Source: Eubacteriales bacterium (GTDB taxonomy: Bacteria > Bacillota > Clostridia > Lachnospirales > Vallitaleaceae). Taken from it: a stretch of 33,743 nucleotides of DNA. A program made the position numbers and the translations under genes. The stretch is from the NCBI GenBank assembly GCA_030535295.1, contig JAUMXK010000012.1, forward strand, positions 1 to 33,743. The letters run 5' to 3'. Of the stretch, positions 26,207 to 33,040 are shown piece by piece. Every line of letters starts with the position of its first letter. Position 1 is the stretch's first letter. The notes under the pieces are model-generated. The model searched no databases. It was not told where the DNA came from and saw only the letters and a program-made list of their open reading frames with translations.

Positions 26207-26312
26207 AAAAAAGTGCTGTTGCAGTTTCAGATTTTCCTACCGAATATGGAATAAAGCTCTATTTTTTATCACCATATCTTTGGGGAATCTGCCTTTTGCA
26301 ACAGCACTTTTT
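26207..26312 (-). terminator. Long structured terminator after the cell wall hydrolase
   Basis: Arms AAAAAGTGCTGTTGCA (26297-26312 read on the minus strand) and TGCAACAGCACTTTTTT (26207-26223) enclose about 73 nt. This interior itself folds: CAGATTCCCC...GATATGG can pair imperfectly with CCATATTCGG...AATCTG. A T run follows on the minus strand and an equal one on the plus strand. It ends the hydrolase transcript and insulates miaB. Confidence 0.75.
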
Positions 26313-26332
26313 ATTTTTCATCTAATTTCAAA

Positions 26333-27070
26333 TTATTTAAAGTATTCCACTTTTCCAATTTGTCCGACTTTGGTCAAATGAGTATCAAACCATGTCACAT
26401 TGCCTGCAGTACTGATACTTCTGGTCATGAAGTACAGTGCTCCTGCGGAATTGTCTTTTCCTGCCAAGGCTTCCTCGACGGCCTTTATCGTACTGTCTTT
26501 TACCGACACTCGATAGTAGCTGCCGTTGGAAATCGGCGAGAATTGATAATGTCTGCCGGTCTTTTCAAACACCACTTCTTTGATGGAATTCGGGAAATAA
26601 CGATGTTCCACCCGATTCAAAATAATGTTGGCAACCAATAATTTCAATTCATAAGTTTCCGCTCCTACTTCCGCTTCGACAATTCGAGTGAATATTTCAT
26701 ATTCTTCCGTGGATAATTGTCTTGCGGAACGGGATAAAATCTTACCCGAGGTCACAAACTGCCTATCTTCCGTATTATCTGCCAATTGTAGCACATGCTC
26801 TTCTGTTTCATTTGCCTTTATTTTCGATTCTATTTTATTGACATAATAATGCGATATACTCTCTTCTTCCGGCAGCGCTTCCACTGATTCTGCCTGCTCT
26901 TCGTTTTCCGCCGGCAAATATTTTCGCTCCATAGCATGATTTTCAGTTGTTTTCGGAAAAAATCCATTGACTCCCAATACCAATACAATCACACAGCTTG
27001 CAGCGAAAACAATCAGACCGTTTTGATGACCTTGCTTTAAATGACTGAATAAATTCTTGAGAAAGTTCAT
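26333..27070 (-). CDS. Membrane-anchored cell wall hydrolase (SleB/CwlJ type)
   Basis: A 245-residue protein with a short cytoplasmic N-terminus, one transmembrane segment (about 19-38: LIVFAASCVIVLVLGVNGF), a glutamate-rich linker (about 40-120), and a C-terminal hydrolase_2 domain (about 125-245). The domain has EIFTRIVEAEVGAET with the catalytic glutamate and VANIILNRV. Related SleB/CwlJ proteins cut peptidoglycan in spore germination, but vegetative homologues with this anchor are common, so a spore role is not implied. AAAGGAG lies before the ATG and a near-perfect promoter upstream. Confidence 0.9.
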   Translation of the reverse strand: MNFLKNLFSHLKQGHQNGLIVFAASCVIVLVLGVNGFFPKTTENHAMERKYLPAENEEQAESVEALPEEESISHYYVNKIESKIKANETEEHVLQLADNTEDRQFVTSGKILSRSARQLSTEEYEIFTRIVEAEVGAETYELKLLVANIILNRVEHRYFPNSIKEVVFEKTGRHYQFSPISNGSYYRVSVKDSTIKAVEEALAGKDNSAGALYFMTRSISTAGNVTWFDTHLTKVGQIGKVEYFK

Positions 27071-27160
27071 CTGTCTGCTCCTTTCGTATTCTGCTTATTT
27101 TCTTGTTTCTTTTTGATTTATGTAAAGCGAACAACGTCCTTTTTGCACCGCGTTTTGCCA

Positions 27161-27189
27161 ATTATAGCGGCGAGGGTAAGAAGTGTCAA
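27161..27189 (-). promoter_or_regulatory. Consensus sigma-A promoter of the cell wall hydrolase
   Basis: On the minus strand TTGACA (27184-27189) and TATAAT (27161-27166) are perfect and separated by 17 nt. The leader would be about 85 nt. The rest of the 461-nt gap (27071-27531) is very AT-rich and holds only the clp terminator at its far end. Confidence 0.85.
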
Positions 27190-27437
27190 TACAATTCTTT
27201 TTTTCTTGTTTGTATTTTCGCTATATGTAATTTTTCAGAATATTCAGGCAAACTTTTCTTATAAAAAATAATCTCGTTTTTTGTTTTTCTTGGTAAATTC
27301 GACCGAGATTTCGCCATTAAATTCACAAGCAACAACATTTTTTTCTTGGAAAAAACGACTATTTTTCATATTTTCCTTGTTTTTAAGGCTTTCTTTACGC
27401 TCATTTTACGTTTTGGCAACATCATTTCCAAAAAAAT

Positions 27438-27512
27438 ACAGTTGCCCTTCGGACTTTCATCCCCATTTGCGATGTTACGCAAGTCTGTGGAGAAGTCCTA
27501 TGGCAACTGTCC
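27438..27512 (-). terminator. Structured terminator after the Clp ATPase
   Basis: On the minus strand ACAGTTGCC pairs with GGCAACTGT. Inside, GGACTT pairs with AAGTCC, and TTGCG with CGCAA at the tip. A run of seven T follows. This makes a branched or bulged terminator about 75 nt long, just downstream of the clp stop codon. Confidence 0.75.
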
Positions 27513-27531
27513 ATTATTTCATAGCCTTCTG

Positions 27532-29853
27532 CTATTCGTTTGTAATTTTATTTTCCGCTTCTTCTTTTTCCGGAATGGCCTTTACTTTTCCATCTTCCAG
27601 AATAAACCTGACTTTCGATACCCTTTCCAACTGATGATCCAAATAGAGCTCGGATAAAGTATCCTCAATATGATTGGTGATACTCCGTCTAAGCGGTCTG
27701 GCACCAAACACCTCGTGATAACCGTCTTTGACTAAAAACTCTTTCACATCTTCGCCGACTTCAATTTCGAAGCCTTTCTCTGCGGTCATTTTCTTTAACT
27801 GCGTAAGCATAACTTCCACAATTTCCAACAAGCTTTCCTTCGTCAGCGGTTGGAATACAATGATGTCATCCAGACGGTTGATAAACTCCGGACGGAAGAA
27901 TTCATTTAAAGCCGTTTTGACTTTTTCAGCAGTTCTCGGTTCTTTGCTTGGATTGAAACCGATACCTGCACTCTTACGATCTGTACCGGCATTACTGGTC
28001 ATCAACAAAACGGTATTTTCAAAATTGACGGTTCTGCCTTGGCTGTCGGTCAATCTTCCATCTTCCAAAATTTGCAGCAATAAATTGAAAATATCCGGAT
28101 GGGCTTTTTCGATTTCATCCAAAAGAATTACCGAGTACGGACGACGACGAACTCTTTCCGTCAATTGTCCTGCATTGTCATATCCGATATATCCCGGAGG
28201 GGCTCCAATCAGCTTGGATGCTGTATGCTTTTCCATGAATTCCGACATGTCAAAGCGAATCAGTGCGTCTTCACTGCCGAACAGTTCTCTGGCCACAGTC
28301 TTTGCCAGCTCGGTCTTACCGACTCCGGTCGGTCCGACAAAGATAAAGGAAGCCGGACGCAACTTTGGCATGAAACCGGAGCGCCGTCTTTTGATAGCTG
28401 TAGCAATTTTATCAATGGCTTCATCTTGGCCCTTCACCCAACGACGTAGACGTCCGTCCAAGGTTTTCAGCTTCATTGCTTCCGTTTCTGTGATTTTTTG
28501 TACCGGAATCTTCGTCCAAGATTCTATGACATCTGCCACCAATTCTTCGGTTAATTCGACTTGATCGCATTGTTTTTCAATTTCTTTGATTTTGCTTTCC
28601 AGGCGGAGCTCATCCATACGGCAATCTGCCGCTTTTTCGTATTCATCCGCTGCAGCTGCAATCTCTTTTTCCTCAATGGTCTTTGCCAGCTCATTTTTCA
28701 ATGCTTCCAACTCGACCAGTCCCAAATTTCTGAGGTTGGCTCTGGAGCCTGCCTCATCAATCAAATCAATGGCTTTGTCCGGAAGATATCTCTCGTGAAT
28801 ATAACGCTTGGACATTTTTACTGCATACTCAATCACATTGTCTGAAATAACAACATGATGGAATTTCTCATAATAATCCTTAATGCCTTTGATGATTTCA
28901 ATGCTGTCTTCTACACTCGGCTCATCCACAAGCACCTTTTGGAAACGTCTTTCCAGTGCAGAATCTTTTTCAATATGCTTTCGATATTCTTCCAGTGTAG
29001 TGGCACCGATGATTTGGATTTCTCCTCTGGCCAGTGCCGGTTTTAAAATGCTGGCAGCATTCATCGAGCCGCTTTCCGCTCCACCTGCCGCAGTAATACT
29101 ATGCACTTCGTCAATCACCAAAATGACATTGCCAGATTCACTTGCTTCATTTAAAATGGCTTTCAGCCTGCTTTCAAATTGGCCACGGAATTGTGTCCCC
29201 GATACAATCCCTGCCAAATCGAGCAAGTAGATTTCGGTATGAAGCAATTTGTGCGGAACATTTTTTTCTACAATTCGTACTGCCAATCCTTCTGCAATTG
29301 CGGTTTTACCAACGCCCGGCTCACCGATTAATACCGGATTGTTTTTTTGACGGCGGTTGAGGATTTGAATCACTCGGTCAATTTCCCTCTCTCTACCTAT
29401 GATTCTGTCTACTTCACCACTTTTGGCCTTTTCCGTCAAATTGATACCGAATTTATCCAGATTTTTTCTTTTCAATTTTCGATTGGTTTTTACCTTGGTT
29501 TTGGTGGTTCCCATTTGTAAATTATCTTCGGCTTCCAAAAAAAGATTGCTATCCAGCTCATCCCTTCCTTCCTCGGTCTCCAGAGTAGGGTCGGAAAAAC
29601 CTGCTCCCAAGCTTTCCATAAATTGATTTAATTTATTCCCCATTTGCGGATCTTCAAATAGAGCCATCATTTGCTCATTGATATTATTGATATCATCCTG
29701 AGAAAGTCCGGACTGTGCCAACATATCATCAATCGGTGCAATTCCTTGTTGCTTTGCACAAGTTAGACACAAACCTATCTTTTCTTGTTTTCCGGCATTT
29801 ATTTTGGTCATAAACACGACCGCTGTATTCTTGTGACAAGAATTACATATCAT
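27532..29853 (-). CDS. clpE: ClpE-like Clp protease ATP-binding subunit with N-terminal zinc finger
   Basis: A 773-residue Hsp100 ATPase. Instead of the double Clp-N domain of ClpC it starts with a zinc finger (CNSC at 3-6, CLTC at 29-32), as in ClpE and McsA. An acidic, Gln/Asn-rich linker runs to about 125. AAA module D1 has P-loop GEPGVGKTA and VIDEVHSI; a UVR-like coiled segment is near 390-430; D2 has P-loop GPTGVGKTE and LLDEIEKAH; a C-terminal D2-small domain follows. It should unfold substrates for ClpP. No CtsR box or CIRCE is visible upstream. A ClpC label by sequence similarity is possible. Confidence 0.9.
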   Translation of the reverse strand: MICNSCHKNTAVVFMTKINAGKQEKIGLCLTCAKQQGIAPIDDMLAQSGLSQDDINNINEQMMALFEDPQMGNKLNQFMESLGAGFSDPTLETEEGRDELDSNLFLEAEDNLQMGTTKTKVKTNRKLKRKNLDKFGINLTEKAKSGEVDRIIGREREIDRVIQILNRRQKNNPVLIGEPGVGKTAIAEGLAVRIVEKNVPHKLLHTEIYLLDLAGIVSGTQFRGQFESRLKAILNEASESGNVILVIDEVHSITAAGGAESGSMNAASILKPALARGEIQIIGATTLEEYRKHIEKDSALERRFQKVLVDEPSVEDSIEIIKGIKDYYEKFHHVVISDNVIEYAVKMSKRYIHERYLPDKAIDLIDEAGSRANLRNLGLVELEALKNELAKTIEEKEIAAAADEYEKAADCRMDELRLESKIKEIEKQCDQVELTEELVADVIESWTKIPVQKITETEAMKLKTLDGRLRRWVKGQDEAIDKIATAIKRRRSGFMPKLRPASFIFVGPTGVGKTELAKTVARELFGSEDALIRFDMSEFMEKHTASKLIGAPPGYIGYDNAGQLTERVRRRPYSVILLDEIEKAHPDIFNLLLQILEDGRLTDSQGRTVNFENTVLLMTSNAGTDRKSAGIGFNPSKEPRTAEKVKTALNEFFRPEFINRLDDIIVFQPLTKESLLEIVEVMLTQLKKMTAEKGFEIEVGEDVKEFLVKDGYHEVFGARPLRRSITNHIEDTLSELYLDHQLERVSKVRFILEDGKVKAIPEKEEAENKITNE

Positions 29854-30195
29854 CTATCTCACAGCCTTTCTTTAAATAGTTTGTCTTTTTGTTCTCTATA
29901 CTTTCATTTACTTATTGTTCCCTATTGCTTCTCCGTATTCCTTTTATTGTATTTCCCTATATACATATATTGAATATATCGGAAAGTATAGCACCTTGCT
30001 TTCCCACATTCTTTGAAACAGTCTTTTATCGGCTCATTAGTCGTACGGTGATGCACAATCTTGTAAAACCGGTTGCACAAGCCATCTGTCCGTTTCCGGC
30101 GTGGGTAGGAGTTAAAAAAGCTTATGGGAAAGTCGAATATAGTACAACAGTATAAACCAAAAATGTTAAACTATCATTAGTATTTAACTTAATTA
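29854..30195. other. Gene-free 342-nt gap upstream of clpE
   Basis: No convincing gene lies here. The half nearest clpE is AT-rich. The other half (about 29999-30132) is more GC-balanced, bounded by CTTTCCCA and TGGGAAAG, and contains AACCGGTT and two TGCACAA repeats. A structured leader of clpE or a decayed insertion are both possible. No clear promoter pair was found. Confidence 0.4.
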
Positions 30196-30963
30196 TTATA
30201 AAATTTCCATGGCTTTCTTATATCCCGCCTGATACCATTGCTCTAAGCTTTCCATCGTAAAATTCATGGTGTCCATTTCACCAAAGACAAAGTCCGGCTT
30301 TATCACTTTAATCTGCTCCGGCCGATATTTTTGAGCCATGTACTCCGGTATGACAAATTCTTTTTCAAAGACAATGGCATAAATGATATCCAAATCATGT
30401 TGTAACAGCGGCTCCATAAATTTGTTATTTATCAAACCGCCATCCAGCAGGTAACCATCATAAAGTCCTTTGACAATCTGCTCCATAAACAGCCCTTCTC
30501 TGTCTTTGCTATATTTGTTTTCGCTTTGCCAAACACCGGGATTCGGTAATCTCGACGAAGCGCTGACGTATTCATATACTTTTTCATCGCTTTGCAAACA
30601 CAAATCGCAAATTTCGTGCCAAATTCTCCCCTTTTCCACCGGTAAATAATTGACATAAAAATGTTCAATTTCAGAATTTCTGGTTGTTCCCACATGCTCG
30701 GCCAGTCTTAAAATTGCTTCTTTGGTTTCAAAAACCGGTGCAGACATATCTTTGCCATATTTACCGTTTATCATTTTTTCCCAAAGCTCACGTAGCTGTT
30801 TTTCCTTGTGATACAAGAGAATCATTCCATTGATGGCACCAATGGAAGTTCCACTGATTACTTGATATTTTATTTCTTTTTCTGCCATTGCGGATAGAGC
30901 ACCTGCTTGAAATGATCCTTTTGCACCGCCGCCTTGTAGAAATAATCCGATTTTCTTATCCAT
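30196..30963 (-). CDS. Patatin-like phospholipase family protein
   Basis: A 255-residue patatin-fold acyl hydrolase. The oxyanion-hole GGGAKG (about 11-16), the nucleophile elbow GTSIG (Ser near 40), and the catalytic Asp in LLDGGLINNK (near 175) form the expected Ser-Asp dyad. No signal peptide is present, so it probably acts on membrane lipids from the cytoplasm. AAAGGA lies 7-8 nt before the ATG. It is monocistronic, with an extended -10 promoter and a large palindrome overlapping the promoter. The substrate is unknown. Confidence 0.9.
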   Translation of the reverse strand: MDKKIGLFLQGGGAKGSFQAGALSAMAEKEIKYQVISGTSIGAINGMILLYHKEKQLRELWEKMINGKYGKDMSAPVFETKEAILRLAEHVGTTRNSEIEHFYVNYLPVEKGRIWHEICDLCLQSDEKVYEYVSASSRLPNPGVWQSENKYSKDREGLFMEQIVKGLYDGYLLDGGLINNKFMEPLLQHDLDIIYAIVFEKEFVIPEYMAQKYRPEQIKVIKPDFVFGEMDTMNFTMESLEQWYQAGYKKAMEIL

Positions 30964-30997
30964 AATCTATGTCCTTTCTATTTATTGTTATCTGTAT

Positions 30998-31006
30998 AGT
31001 ATACCA
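30998..31006 (-). promoter_or_regulatory. Extended -10 promoter of the patatin-like gene
   Basis: Minus-strand TGGTATACT is an extended -10 about 35 nt before the start codon. It overlaps an 11-nt dyad, GTATAGTATAC (30994-31004), that could be an operator. A weak TTGGCG lies 18 nt further up inside the 31011-31075 palindrome. Confidence 0.5.
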
Positions 31007-31010
31007 TAAA

Positions 31011-31075
31011 AAGTACGATTGCGCCAAAAATTACTCCGTAATTTTTGGTCGCGAGGGCTCTCATATGTCGTACTT
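31011..31075. repeat. 65-nt interrupted palindrome
   Basis: Outer arms AAGTACGA (31011-31018) and TCGTACTT (31068-31075) enclose a perfect 11-bp hairpin, CCAAAAATTAC/GTAATTTTTGG (31024-31048) with a 3-nt loop. A diverged partial relative starts at 31150 (TATACCATATAAAG, then TACGCCGAAAATATT), echoing 31000-31032. Confidence 0.7.
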
Positions 31076-31295
31076 CGTGCCACAAAATCCTTATGCACTC
31101 ATATTATTTCTTTGTACTTGTTCGGTGCACTTATGCTTTTTCGAGGTTTCTATACCATATAAAGCGTGAGTACGCCGAAAATATTTCGTATTATTGAAAA
31201 TGGTGTTGTTTTTTGTTTTTGCTTGCGGTTTCCGGCAATGATTTTTGGGGTATAAAAAGATTTTCGGGCAAAGGGAAAATACTTGTGTTTTTACT

Positions 31296-31323
31296 TTGTT
31301 TTTTCAAGCGAATGTGATATACT
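31296..31323 (+). promoter_or_regulatory. Candidate promoter for the queH leader transcript
   Basis: TTGTTT and TATACT are separated by 16 nt. An AAGGAG (31338-31343) follows 15 nt later, 7 nt before a TTG that opens only a 7-codon frame ending at a TAG (31372-31374). The transcript would run through the antisense RNA region into queH. Confidence 0.5.
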
Positions 31324-31394
31324 CTTTTTACTGAATTAAGGAGAAAAAGTTTGAAACAAATAGATATTGGATAGAGAATAAATTTGAGTATCAC

Positions 31395-31490
31395 AAAAAA
31401 GCCATCGAGAGGTGGCTGAAAATTATACGAGGTTGCCGCTATACAGCCCCGCCACTCACCTCCACGTGTTCTGTAGTGTGTCAGTCTTAT
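31395..31490 (-). ncRNA. Candidate small antisense RNA with intrinsic terminator
   Basis: The minus strand shows a promoter (TTTACT, 18 nt, TATGAT at 31497-31526). About 95 nt later comes a hairpin, AGCCA/TGGCT with an 8-nt C/T-rich loop region (31401-31417), followed by six T (31395-31400). The body is GC-richer than its surroundings and holds no open frame of note. Promoter and terminator spacing fit a small RNA fully complementary to the queH leader. The arrangement also resembles the RNA antitoxin of type I toxin-antitoxin loci, but no intact toxin frame is seen. Boundaries are approximate. Confidence 0.5.
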
Positions 31491-31496
31491 AAAGAA

Positions 31497-31526
31497 ATCA
31501 TATCAGAAGGAAACAAAAATAGTAAA
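31497..31526 (-). promoter_or_regulatory. Promoter of the candidate antisense RNA
   Basis: On the minus strand TTTACT (31521-31526) and TATGAT (31497-31502) are separated by 18 nt, matching 4/6 and 5/6 of the consensus. Transcription would start near 31490. Confidence 0.5.
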
Positions 31527-31571
31527 GCGAAAGTTAGCCAACATGTTTCATGACGCATTGGTATCTTTCGC
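31527..31571 (+). promoter_or_regulatory. Hairpin in the queH leader
   Basis: GCGAAAG (31527-31533) pairs with CTTTCGC (31565-31571). Inside, CCAACATG pairs with CATG and TTGG around a TTT loop with one 5-nt bulge. It ends 19 nt before the queH ATG, close enough to influence ribosome access. It does not match the preQ1-I pattern that I know. Confidence 0.5.
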
Positions 31572-31590
31572 AGAAAGATGGGGTATAATT

Positions 31591-32232
31591 ATGAAAGTAA
31601 ATTATCAAGTCGAATTGGATAAGATTCTCAAAGAATTGCAGAAAAGAGAGGAAGTTCCGACTTTGCTTTTGCACAGTTGCTGCGGTCCTTGCAGTTCTTA
31701 TGTTTTGGAGTATTTATCGGAATATTTTCATATTACTGTTTTTTATTATAATCCCAATATTTATCCTGAGGACGAGTATTGGTTCCGTGTCGAGGAGCAG
31801 GATCAGCTGATAAAAAAGCTTTCTCCCCGCTACCCGATTCATTTGATTTCCGGAGAATATGAATCGGAAAAGTATTACAATGCCGTTCGTGGTCTGAAAC
31901 AGGAAAAAGAGGGCGGTGACCGTTGCATTTCCTGTTATCATTTGAGACTGACGGAGGCGGCTGTTTTGGCCAAGGAGAATCATTTTGATTATTTTACCAC
32001 CACTTTGTCTATCAGTCCGCATAAGAACTCGCAAACTTTAAATGAAATCGGTCAGAAAATTGCCGCCGAATACGGCTTGCAGTATTTGCCTTCGGATTTC
32101 AAGAAAAGAGGCGGTTATCAGCGTTCCGTCGAGCTGTCCAAGCAGTTTGATATGTATCGTCAGGATTATTGCGGTTGTGTCTTTTCGATGAAGGAAGCCG
32201 AGGAAAGAAAAAAGAATCAAGAGGGGGCGTAG
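31591..32232 (+). CDS. queH: Epoxyqueuosine reductase QueH
   Basis: A 213-residue QueH (formerly DUF208) that reduces epoxyqueuosine to queuosine in tRNA, the non-orthologous alternative to QueG. The family's cysteines are all visible: HSCCGPCSS (about 28-36), GGDRCISCYH (about 108-117) and DYCGC near the end. YYNPNIYP and TTLSISPHKN are also present. The frame opens 16 codons earlier, but ATG 31591 gives the family N-terminus; the ribosome site (GATGGGG) is weak. Its stop codon abuts the 147-bp tandem repeat, which supplies its terminator. Confidence 0.94.
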   Translation: MKVNYQVELDKILKELQKREEVPTLLLHSCCGPCSSYVLEYLSEYFHITVFYYNPNIYPEDEYWFRVEEQDQLIKKLSPRYPIHLISGEYESEKYYNAVRGLKQEKEGGDRCISCYHLRLTEAAVLAKENHFDYFTTTLSISPHKNSQTLNEIGQKIAAEYGLQYLPSDFKKRGGYQRSVELSKQFDMYRQDYCGCVFSMKEAEERKKNQEGA

Positions 32233-32378
32233 TCCCCTCTTCTCGCATTCATCCAAAAAAACACACCCCTTCGGGTGTGTCTTTTTTGGATACAGCTGAG
32301 GGGACTTCCGCCGCCCTTCGGGCTTTCAGGCCACTCGCCTCGCAAGTGCCACCGGCACTTGCTATCGCCTCCGTTCAA
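32232..32378. repeat. Tandem repeat unit 1 (147 bp, with terminator and tRNA 3' end copy)
   Basis: The unit starts GTCCCCTCTT, contains the hairpin ACACACCC/GGGTGTGT flanked by A and T runs (32253-32289), and then a copy of the tRNA-Leu(CAG) 3' end (32288-32307). After that comes a GC-rich segment with hairpins GCCC/GGGC and a 9-bp stem beginning GCAAGTGCC. It begins at the queH stop codon and also acts as that gene's terminator. Confidence 0.9.
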
Positions 32379-32527
32379 GTCCCCTCTTTTCGCATTCATC
32401 CAAAAAAAACACACCCCTTTGGGTGTGTCTTTTTTTGGATACAGCTGAGGGGACTTCCGCCGCCCTTCGGGCTTTCAGGCCACTCGCCTCGCAAGTGCCA
32501 CCGGCACTTGCTATCGCCTCCGTTCAA
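32379..32527. repeat. Tandem repeat unit 2 (149 bp)
   Basis: Almost identical to unit 1; differences are an extra A and T in the homopolymer runs and small changes in the terminator loop and the first line. The tRNA 3' end copy is at 32437-32456. GAGGGGACTT (32447-32456) and AAGTCCCCTC (32526-32535) bracket the GC-rich part as inverted repeats. Confidence 0.9.
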
Positions 32528-32605
32528 GTCCCCTCTTTTCGCATTCATCCAAAAAAAACACACCCCTTTGGGTGTGTCTTTTTTTGGATACAGCTGAGGG
32601 GACTT
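32528..32605. repeat. Tandem repeat unit 3 (partial), merging into tRNA-Leu(CAG)
   Basis: The third copy runs through the terminator hairpin into the genuine tRNA 3' end (32586-32605), where the sequence continues as tRNA rather than the GC-rich segment. This copy is the natural source of the duplicated units. Confidence 0.85.
32549..32587. terminator. Bidirectional terminator next to tRNA-Leu(CAG)
   Basis: The 8-bp stem ACACACCC/GGGTGTGT (32558-32577) with a 4-nt loop has runs of A and T on both sides, so it ends transcription from either direction. It lies directly 3' of the tRNA on the minus strand. Copies are at 32253-32289 and around 32400-32438. Confidence 0.85.
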
Positions 32606-32668
32606 GAACCCCTACGGTTGCCCACTAGAACCTGAATCTAGCGCGTCTGCCTATTCCGCCACAGCTGC
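32589..32668 (-). tRNA. tRNA-Leu (anticodon CAG)
   Basis: Read on the minus strand it folds as a class II tRNA. The 7-bp acceptor starts GCAGCTG, with T8 and G9 next. The D arm is GCG/CGC, and the anticodon stem CTAGA/TCTAG has loop TTCAGGT, giving CAG. The variable arm is short (GG-GCAA-CC), and the T arm is AGGGG/CCCCT with TTCAAGT. The discriminator is A and CCA is not encoded. It reads CUG codons. It lies 8 nt after the other tRNA-Leu and is cotranscribed with it. Confidence 0.95.
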
Positions 32669-32676
32669 AAGTGAAA

Positions 32677-32761
32677 TGCAGTCGGGGGGACTCGAACCCC
32701 CAAGGAAATAATATCCATTAGATCCTTAGTCTAACGCGTATACCAATTCCGCCACGACTGC
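32677..32761 (-). tRNA. tRNA-Leu (anticodon AAG)
   Basis: On the minus strand the 85-nt sequence has acceptor GCAGTCG/CGACTGC, D arm GCG/CGC, anticodon stem TTAGA/TCTAA with loop CTAAGGA, so anticodon AAG. A long variable arm and T arm GGGGG/CCCCC with TTCGAGT follow. A at the wobble position is expected to be edited to inosine. The discriminator is A and CCA is not encoded. Confidence 0.95.
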
Positions 32762-32784
32762 ATTTGTCTTAAACGACAAAAGTT

Positions 32785-32813
32785 ATTATAGAGGATTTTG
32801 AAGAAAAAGTCAA
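32785..32813 (-). promoter_or_regulatory. Promoter of the tRNA-Leu pair
   Basis: On the minus strand TTGACT (32808-32813) and TATAAT (32785-32790) are separated by 17 nt, about 25 nt before the first tRNA. This is a strong stable-RNA type promoter. Confidence 0.85.
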
Positions 32814-32962
32814 ATGTTTTTTGAGTTAAAATTTGAAAAAGTTAAGATTTGAAAAATTTCTTAAACACTTTTTTTCTATTTGGAATACTTCTTATATTCT
32901 TTGCATTTTCAATCTTACAAACTGGTGCAGGGGAATGAATTTCAAATGCACTTTCAGGATTT

Positions 32963-32968
32963 TATAAT
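32963..32968 (+). promoter_or_regulatory. Possible -10 for the stalk-domain gene
   Basis: TATAAT lies about 70 nt upstream of the ATG at 33041; TTTCAA 17 nt earlier is a poor -35. The surrounding 32814-33040 is AT-rich and otherwise empty. Confidence 0.3.
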
Positions 32969-33040
32969 TTTTTTGCTTTTTTTGCCGATTTATCTAATAG
33001 ATTACTTTTTATCACCAAGCATACAGAAAAGGAGTGTAAT

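Noticed and set aside
26333..27070. Spore germination role (SleB) for the hydrolase
   Set aside because: The protein has a transmembrane anchor and linker rather than a peptidoglycan-binding domain, and no germination partner gene such as ypeB is adjacent.
27728..28564. 278-codon open frame on the plus strand
   Set aside because: Antisense shadow of the Clp ATPase; Ser-rich product without any family feature.
29889..30155. 88-codon plus-strand frame in the clpE upstream gap
   Set aside because: Its start lies in AT-rich DNA without a ribosome site and the product has a random hydrophobic first half. A decayed gene cannot be excluded, but no family was recognised.
31331..31552. Open frame of about 70 codons through the antisense RNA region on the plus strand
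   Set aside because: It has no ATG, GTG or TTG with a ribosome site, and covers a terminator hairpin and promoter; better explained as RNA.
32169..32597. 142-codon plus-strand frame across the queH end and repeats
   Set aside because: It is open only because the tandem units keep frame; the protein repeats itself exactly and crosses terminators. No ribosome site.
32232..32605. CRISPR-like appearance of regular repeats
   Set aside because: The whole 147-149 bp unit repeats with no unique spacers, and no cas genes are present.
32288..32668. attL/attR of an integrated element at tRNA-Leu
   Set aside because: The 20-nt tRNA end copies are only about 150 bp apart, with no integrase or cargo between them.
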